This document shows, one piece after another, positions 59,830-64,000 of a stretch of DNA of 64,000 bases. Origin of the DNA: Flammula alnicola (taxonomy: Eukaryota; Basidiomycota; Agaricomycetes; Agaricales; Strophariaceae); contig JADNRV010000225.1 in the NCBI GenBank assembly GCA_015499995.1, positions 1 to 64,000 of the forward strand. Reading direction: 5' to 3'. The notes beneath the pieces were generated by a model. It was not told the origin of the DNA, did not search any database, and worked only from the letters and a program-made list of their open reading frames with translations. The translations under genes were made by a program, and so were the position numbers. Positions within the stretch are counted from its first letter, which is position 1. Each line of letters begins with the position of its first letter.

Positions 59830-60599
59830 CACAGGAGTTGTGTTGCGGAGCGGATATCAGTCGGCCCGAGTTGGCCATTGTTTGTTCCAGACCGGTAATC
59901 GGACAGTTGAACTCTCTCTCCGCGGGTTTTGAATGTCTTGGATCAGCGTCAAATTCCCTTTGTCCCTTTGCTTCCTCGTCTTTGAATCTTATTCGTACAC
60001 TCATTCGCCCTCCTTTACCCCTCGCAAATGTGTTCACTTTGTAAGTCTCTTCAAGATCTTAATATATTGTGCTTGAGTACTAATATCAGCTTTCAGCTAC
60101 AAATTTGGTGCATGCTGCTTGAAACGGCCCACGCCAGTTAACGCCACATGCTGGGGCTTCTCCTCGCACTGCAATAAACAAGCTGCAACCGAAACTACGA
60201 CGAATGAGCGGGTTTCAAAGGAGCCAAGGACGACGGCTTCCTACGAGGTACGCATCAGATTTTCTTTTCGATATTCTCTACTTATGCTTCTATCTAGACT
60301 AGCTCAGCACTTGTACCCTCTGCCGACATTCTACGGACGTCTTACCAGCATGTCTCCCACCCATATTGTCCGAAATGCGACCACAAGTCAAGTGAACCCC
60401 CCCTGGGCTACCTACCCGCTACGAATCCAAATCCCACGCAAATGCCAAACGCCAAACGTGGCTGCGTCCACCACACGTTCTCAGTGATGAGACTTGTATA
60501 GAGGGAGAAAACGTTGGCTGGCCCGACCCTTCCTTCCCATACTACGTGGCCTTCCTTGCGAATTTGAAACGAGCAGCCATTCGCTGCCCAAATTCCAGC

Positions 60600-62450
60600 A
60601 GCAATTTTGTCACTCATGGCCTCTCTGTCCAGGCGTGAGTATCGTCTACATGACTCTGCGTCTGTGCGTGAAATGTAATGTCTCAGTGACAGTTTGCGAC
60701 GAAGTGCCTTGCGGTGGGCGGATGGAGCATGGTACGGTGGTGAAGGGTGCAATCTTGCGCAGTCGAACAGCGGAGAGAAAGAGCATAGGAGACAATGGGG
60801 AAAACAGAACACAAAAAAAAAACGACGGAAAACAAGAGGTTAGTTATAATGTTTGTTACCATGATTCAGCAGGGGTACTTACCTCGTTTTCTAGAAGCTT
60901 TCTCAGTTAACAATACCACCACCGTTGCTTCTAAGACCAGCACCATGCTCTCGCCCGTCCCATCAGCATCTACCCCCTCGCTCGCTCCTCCAACTGCGAA
61001 CGCAATCGTCAATTCGAATAGACTCCGTGCAGAGTCTGCGCACCCCCTGCTACAAACGCGAGAGCGACGACATCATGGTGTGTGTCTTTTCTAGTTGTCT
61101 CCGGGCTGTAGGCTGACTTGTGCCATTATGCAGCACTCCGGTATCGCCATTGTCGGCAAGGACAACGACATTGACTACAGAGTCGCCGGGTGTCGCGTGC
61201 GCGTTCTCAGAGAAAGACCCCAAGTAGTGACCTGCGCGAAGCCCCATTAGCAAAACAGCTTCAGCAACCACCGCTCATGTGGAGCTCTGCCCCCTCGACG
61301 CTATAGTCGACTACAAAAGATGCAGAAAAGCCGCAAGACGGCTGCAGAGCTGACGAGTCTTATAATGAACAAAATACCCGACGTTGTTCTTTGGTATGTT
61401 TTCTTACATTGTGCGTACATGGCATATTCTGACTACCTTTCGAGGTTCACCACCTTCCTCCATTCCCAACGCATTTACCACCTGTCCGCCCACCTCAGGA
61501 GGCCACTTCTACGTCACCTGACTGGCAATTCGGAACCCTTCTGACCTCTTCCATCGTCGACGACCTCCAGACTCAACTCCGAGAAACCCAATCGCACATA
61601 TTAGTCACACAAATCACTCCTTCACCCAGAGCACCAGGAGGCCAGACATCATGATCTGGAGCATGAGCCTCGGGGTGTCGAGAAGGTCGACTTGGATGGT
61701 TCTGATGACAACACATGGAGCACCTCGACTACTGTACCATGCGAGCTGCAGTCTGCGGAGGACGGGATGAGGAGCAACTAGCGGAGGAGAACGGGAACCA
61801 CAAACCAGGAGCGCCAAACCAGGAGCACCAAACACGAGAGCTGCATGGTGACGTGTCGCTGCGACAAATCCAGAAGCTGAGGACGACGATGGGAGGACCT
61901 CGCTGCTGCACGGCCACGCATTCCTGAACCTACTCGCGTGGGCTTACGACTCTCACGGCTCGCAAAACCTCCATTCGACATTATTCAACACGTCTCGGAG
62001 CTCATCATTATCATCACACTCCCAGATCACATCCGCCTCCATTACTTTCGACGGCATCAAGGCAGAGAAGGACGATGTCTCCGACTAGGTCCTCGAGCTA
62101 TCACAGCAGTTGTCAGCCGTATTGGCTGTCACTAACGCCCTCAAGGCTCTGCTCAGTGCACGATTCGAGGATTGGAGGATAAGATCGATAGTCTTGAGGC
62201 TCGGCTCTAGCGAAACAGACCGCCCGCTGCTGCTGCCACGGCCTCCACCACCTAGCCGAGTCGGAGCAGCAGAAGAAGGAATCGATTACGGAGGTCATAG
62301 CCGAGCGCAAGAAGTCGGTGGAGGGTCAAAAGCGAATCTCATGGCGCTTCCTTGTCCGTATGAGGTGCCTATCGCTCAACCCCCCACCATTACTTTTACC
62401 CTCTGGCATACCACCTTCAAAGTCGACGATGTCAACGCTTGAAGGTTGAG
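60600..62450 (+). pseudogene. degenerate coding-like sequence, copy B
   Basis: Counterpart of 22600-24260. The best stretch follows a splice-like GTGTGT...TGCAG gap near 61078-61132 and reads HSGIAIVGKDNDIDYRVAG, CRVRVLRERPQ. Later pieces include AKQLQQPPLMW, SRKTAAELTSLIMNK and RRPLLRHLTGNSEP. Stops and frame changes prevent a complete model. Family unknown. Confidence 0.4.
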
Positions 62451-62935
62451 AAATATGAGGCATAAAGGGCCTACGCTCTGGGATATAAGCAACCGTACGT
62501 CCACATTAATAGCTTTTCGAACATTAGCTAACATTTTTTCAAGATATCGAAGTTCCCATTGCAGACTCCTCATCCGTCATGAACGAATGCTACCTCGTCG
62601 ACACGTTGTCATCCCCTTTGTTTGCGCCGCCCCCGTTGCAGCGTCTTTGTTCGGTGCCAACCCTCCTCGAGCTAGCTAATAGAATGAACGCGGTAGTAAG
62701 ATCTTCTGGCCAGTTTATCAGCCGCTGTCCCCTGAAATGTTCAAGGCCCTCTGTACAATTGGACTATGATTTGAATGAATATACGATAGCTACATTTCCC
62801 ATAACCAAAATCTCCGTTCCATATAAGCAGTCAGAGTGTTTCAGGTAAAGCATCAGCATCTGAAAATGTTTCTCTTGATAATGAGTCGGCTTCATCCTCC
62901 GAGTCCGTCTCCATGATCTGCTCAAGAATGTCCTG

Positions 62936-64000
62936 TCAACCAAATCTTGCTGCTGCACCAACTATCTTTGCACTCACCTCTGCCCCCTTCTCGAGCAGCA
63001 GCTTCACGATCGCCTCGTGTCTTCCTTCCGATGCCGCCTGGAGTGCATTACCATAATGTCCTCCCCATGCATTCACCTCTGCCCCTTTCTCGAGCAGCAG
63101 CTTCACGATCGCCTCGGAGCCTCCATTTGACGCCGCCTGGAGTGCATTACCAAAAATTCCTCCCTGTGCATTCACCTCCGCCCCCTTCTCAAGCAGCAGC
63201 TTCACGATCGCCTCAGAACCTTGATACGACACCGCCTGGAGTGCATTACCAAAATGTCCTCCCTGTGCATTCACCTCTGCCCCCTTCTCGAGCAGCAGCT
63301 TCATGATCGCCTCGTGTCCTCCTTCCGACGCCACCTGGAGTGCATTACCAATAGTAAGTGCAACTCCCCATGCATTCACCTCTGCCCCCTTCTCGAGCAG
63401 CAGCTTCACAATCGCCTCGAAACCTTGGTGCGACGCCGCCCGGAGTGCATTACCATATACTCCTCCCTGTGCATTCACCTCTGCCCCCTTCTCGAGCAGC
63501 AGCTTCACGATCGCCTCATGACCTTGGTACGACGCCGCCTGGAGTGCATTGCCATAATGTCCTCCCTGTGCATTCACCTCCGCCGCCTTCTCAAGCAGCA
63601 GCTTCACGATCGCCTCATGACCTCCAAACGACGCTGCCTGGAGTGCATTACCATATTCTCCTCCCTGTGCATTCACCTCCACCCCCTTCTCGAGCAGCAG
63701 CTTTACGATCGCCTCGTGACCTTGTAACGACGCTGCCTGGAGTGCATTACCATAAAATCCTCCTTGTGCATTCACCTCCGCCCCTTTCTCAAGTAGCCGT
63801 TCTGACACATGTTGTAGACCAGCTAGGGAAGCATAGTAAAGAGGGGGTGGAATTTCAGACTGGTGTCTTGATAGCTTGCTCCCAACCCATTTCAGATCTA
63901 AATCCCAAATTCGGACCCAATTGATGAATGGAGCGGTCTCTTGGTTGAACAGTTTCATTATCAAGGAGATTCCTGGTGTACCGACGTCTCCAGGTGCCAC
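62936..64000 (-). CDS. NLR protein 2, ankyrin array (5' part beyond window)
   Basis: Paralogue of the NLR at 24312-28283, partial at the right edge. The visible part starts within the region after the NACHT domain (APFINWVRIWDLDLKWVGS, PPLYYASLAGLQHVSERLL) and continues into nine ankyrin units of 33 residues (GNALQAAS..GHEAIVKLLLEKGAEVNAQG), with one slightly longer unit near the middle (VNAWGVALTIGNALQVAS). It closes with EVSAKIVGAAARFG and TGA. Unlike its paralogue, the array is open throughout and keeps the original C-terminus, so this copy is the better candidate for a working receptor. Confidence 0.85.
   Translation of the reverse strand: MAPGDVGTPGISLIMKLFNQETAPFINWVRIWDLDLKWVGSKLSRHQSEIPPPLYYASLAGLQHVSERLLEKGAEVNAQGGFYGNALQAASLQGHEAIVKLLLEKGVEVNAQGGEYGNALQAASFGGHEAIVKLLLEKAAEVNAQGGHYGNALQAASYQGHEAIVKLLLEKGAEVNAQGGVYGNALRAASHQGFEAIVKLLLEKGAEVNAWGVALTIGNALQVASEGGHEAIMKLLLEKGAEVNAQGGHFGNALQAVSYQGSEAIVKLLLEKGAEVNAQGGIFGNALQAASNGGSEAIVKLLLEKGAEVNAWGGHYGNALQAASEGRHEAIVKLLLEKGAEVSAKIVGAAARFG
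62960..63790 (-). repeat. 99-bp tandem repeats coding for ankyrin units (NLR 2)
   Basis: Consecutive 99-bp units very like those at 24320-25130, but in a different order of variants (EYGNALQAASFGGHE and HYGNALQAASYQGHE occur here), one with a 9-bp expansion. The different ordering between paralogues indicates unit shuffling after duplication. Confidence 0.85.

Larger units (their letters stand above)
43518..64000. repeat. segmental duplication copy B, split by a 15.8-kb insertion
   Basis: Consists of 43518-43993 and 59830-62950, continuing into NLR gene 2 and past the window end; it matches copy A at 20048-24300 and beyond in the same orientation. The insertion lies between the two parts at a site that is uninterrupted in copy A (20526-20540). 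Confidence 0.85.

Noticed and set aside
59470..59830. Repeated CCTCAAATCCGC motifs considered as a regulatory array
   Set aside because: They are sub-terminal repeats of the outer transposon and also occur at its left end.

Overview
The window is nuclear DNA of a filamentous basidiomycete, almost certainly an Agaricomycete. The evidence is: many 45-90 bp GT-AG introns; paired farnesylated mating-pheromone precursors; a class II peroxidase fragment of the white-rot type; C2-NACHT-ankyrin NLRs; F-box/LRR proteins; and Plavaka and Tnp2 transposases. No rRNA, tRNA, CRISPR or prokaryotic feature was seen.

Layout, 0-20 kb: mostly host genes. In order they are a secreted DUF1996 protein (2.0-4.6 kb), a RING-finger protein (5.2-7.0 kb, minus), a 56-residue pheromone precursor with two pheromone cores (7.6-7.8 kb, minus), a 705-bp mobile element with 9-bp target duplications (8.7-9.4 kb), a small secreted protein (11.5 kb), a dimeric alpha/beta-barrel-like protein (12.4-13.2 kb), a 5'-truncated manganese peroxidase (14.0-15.1 kb), an F-box protein (16.3-18.1 kb) and a decayed F-box paralogue (18.6-19.7 kb).

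20-30 kb: copy A of a segmental duplication, ending in an NLR gene (C2-like, NACHT, ankyrin; 24.3-28.3 kb) whose ankyrin array has a nonsense codon, followed by a PHO88 pseudogene. 30-34 kb: a TA-flanked MITE and a three-level nest of hAT-like elements, each with its own perfect 8-bp target duplication. 35-43 kb: two unknown small genes, a second pheromone gene closely matching the first, a frameshifted DUF829-like gene, and a transcription factor joining an HSF-type DNA-binding domain to two C2H2 fingers.

43.5-64 kb: copy B of the segmental duplication, split by a 15.8-kb nested insertion. An outer element with 8-bp duplications (43994-59829) holds a Tnp2/CACTA-like element (44104-58876, TCA duplication, 53-bp inverted repeats). 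That element holds a Plavaka element (44668-51665) which lies inside the Tnp2 transposase gene. Copies A and B each keep the uninterrupted site of the other's insertion, so the order of events can be read directly. Copy B runs into a second NLR gene cut by the window edge.

The most noteworthy points are the duplicated double-core pheromone genes with shared TATA boxes and HMG-like motifs, the HSF+C2H2 factor, the NLR/ankyrin duplication acting as a transposon trap, the in-frame repair of the Tnp2 gene when the Plavaka element is removed, and repeated C-to-T type nonsense changes in decaying genes.
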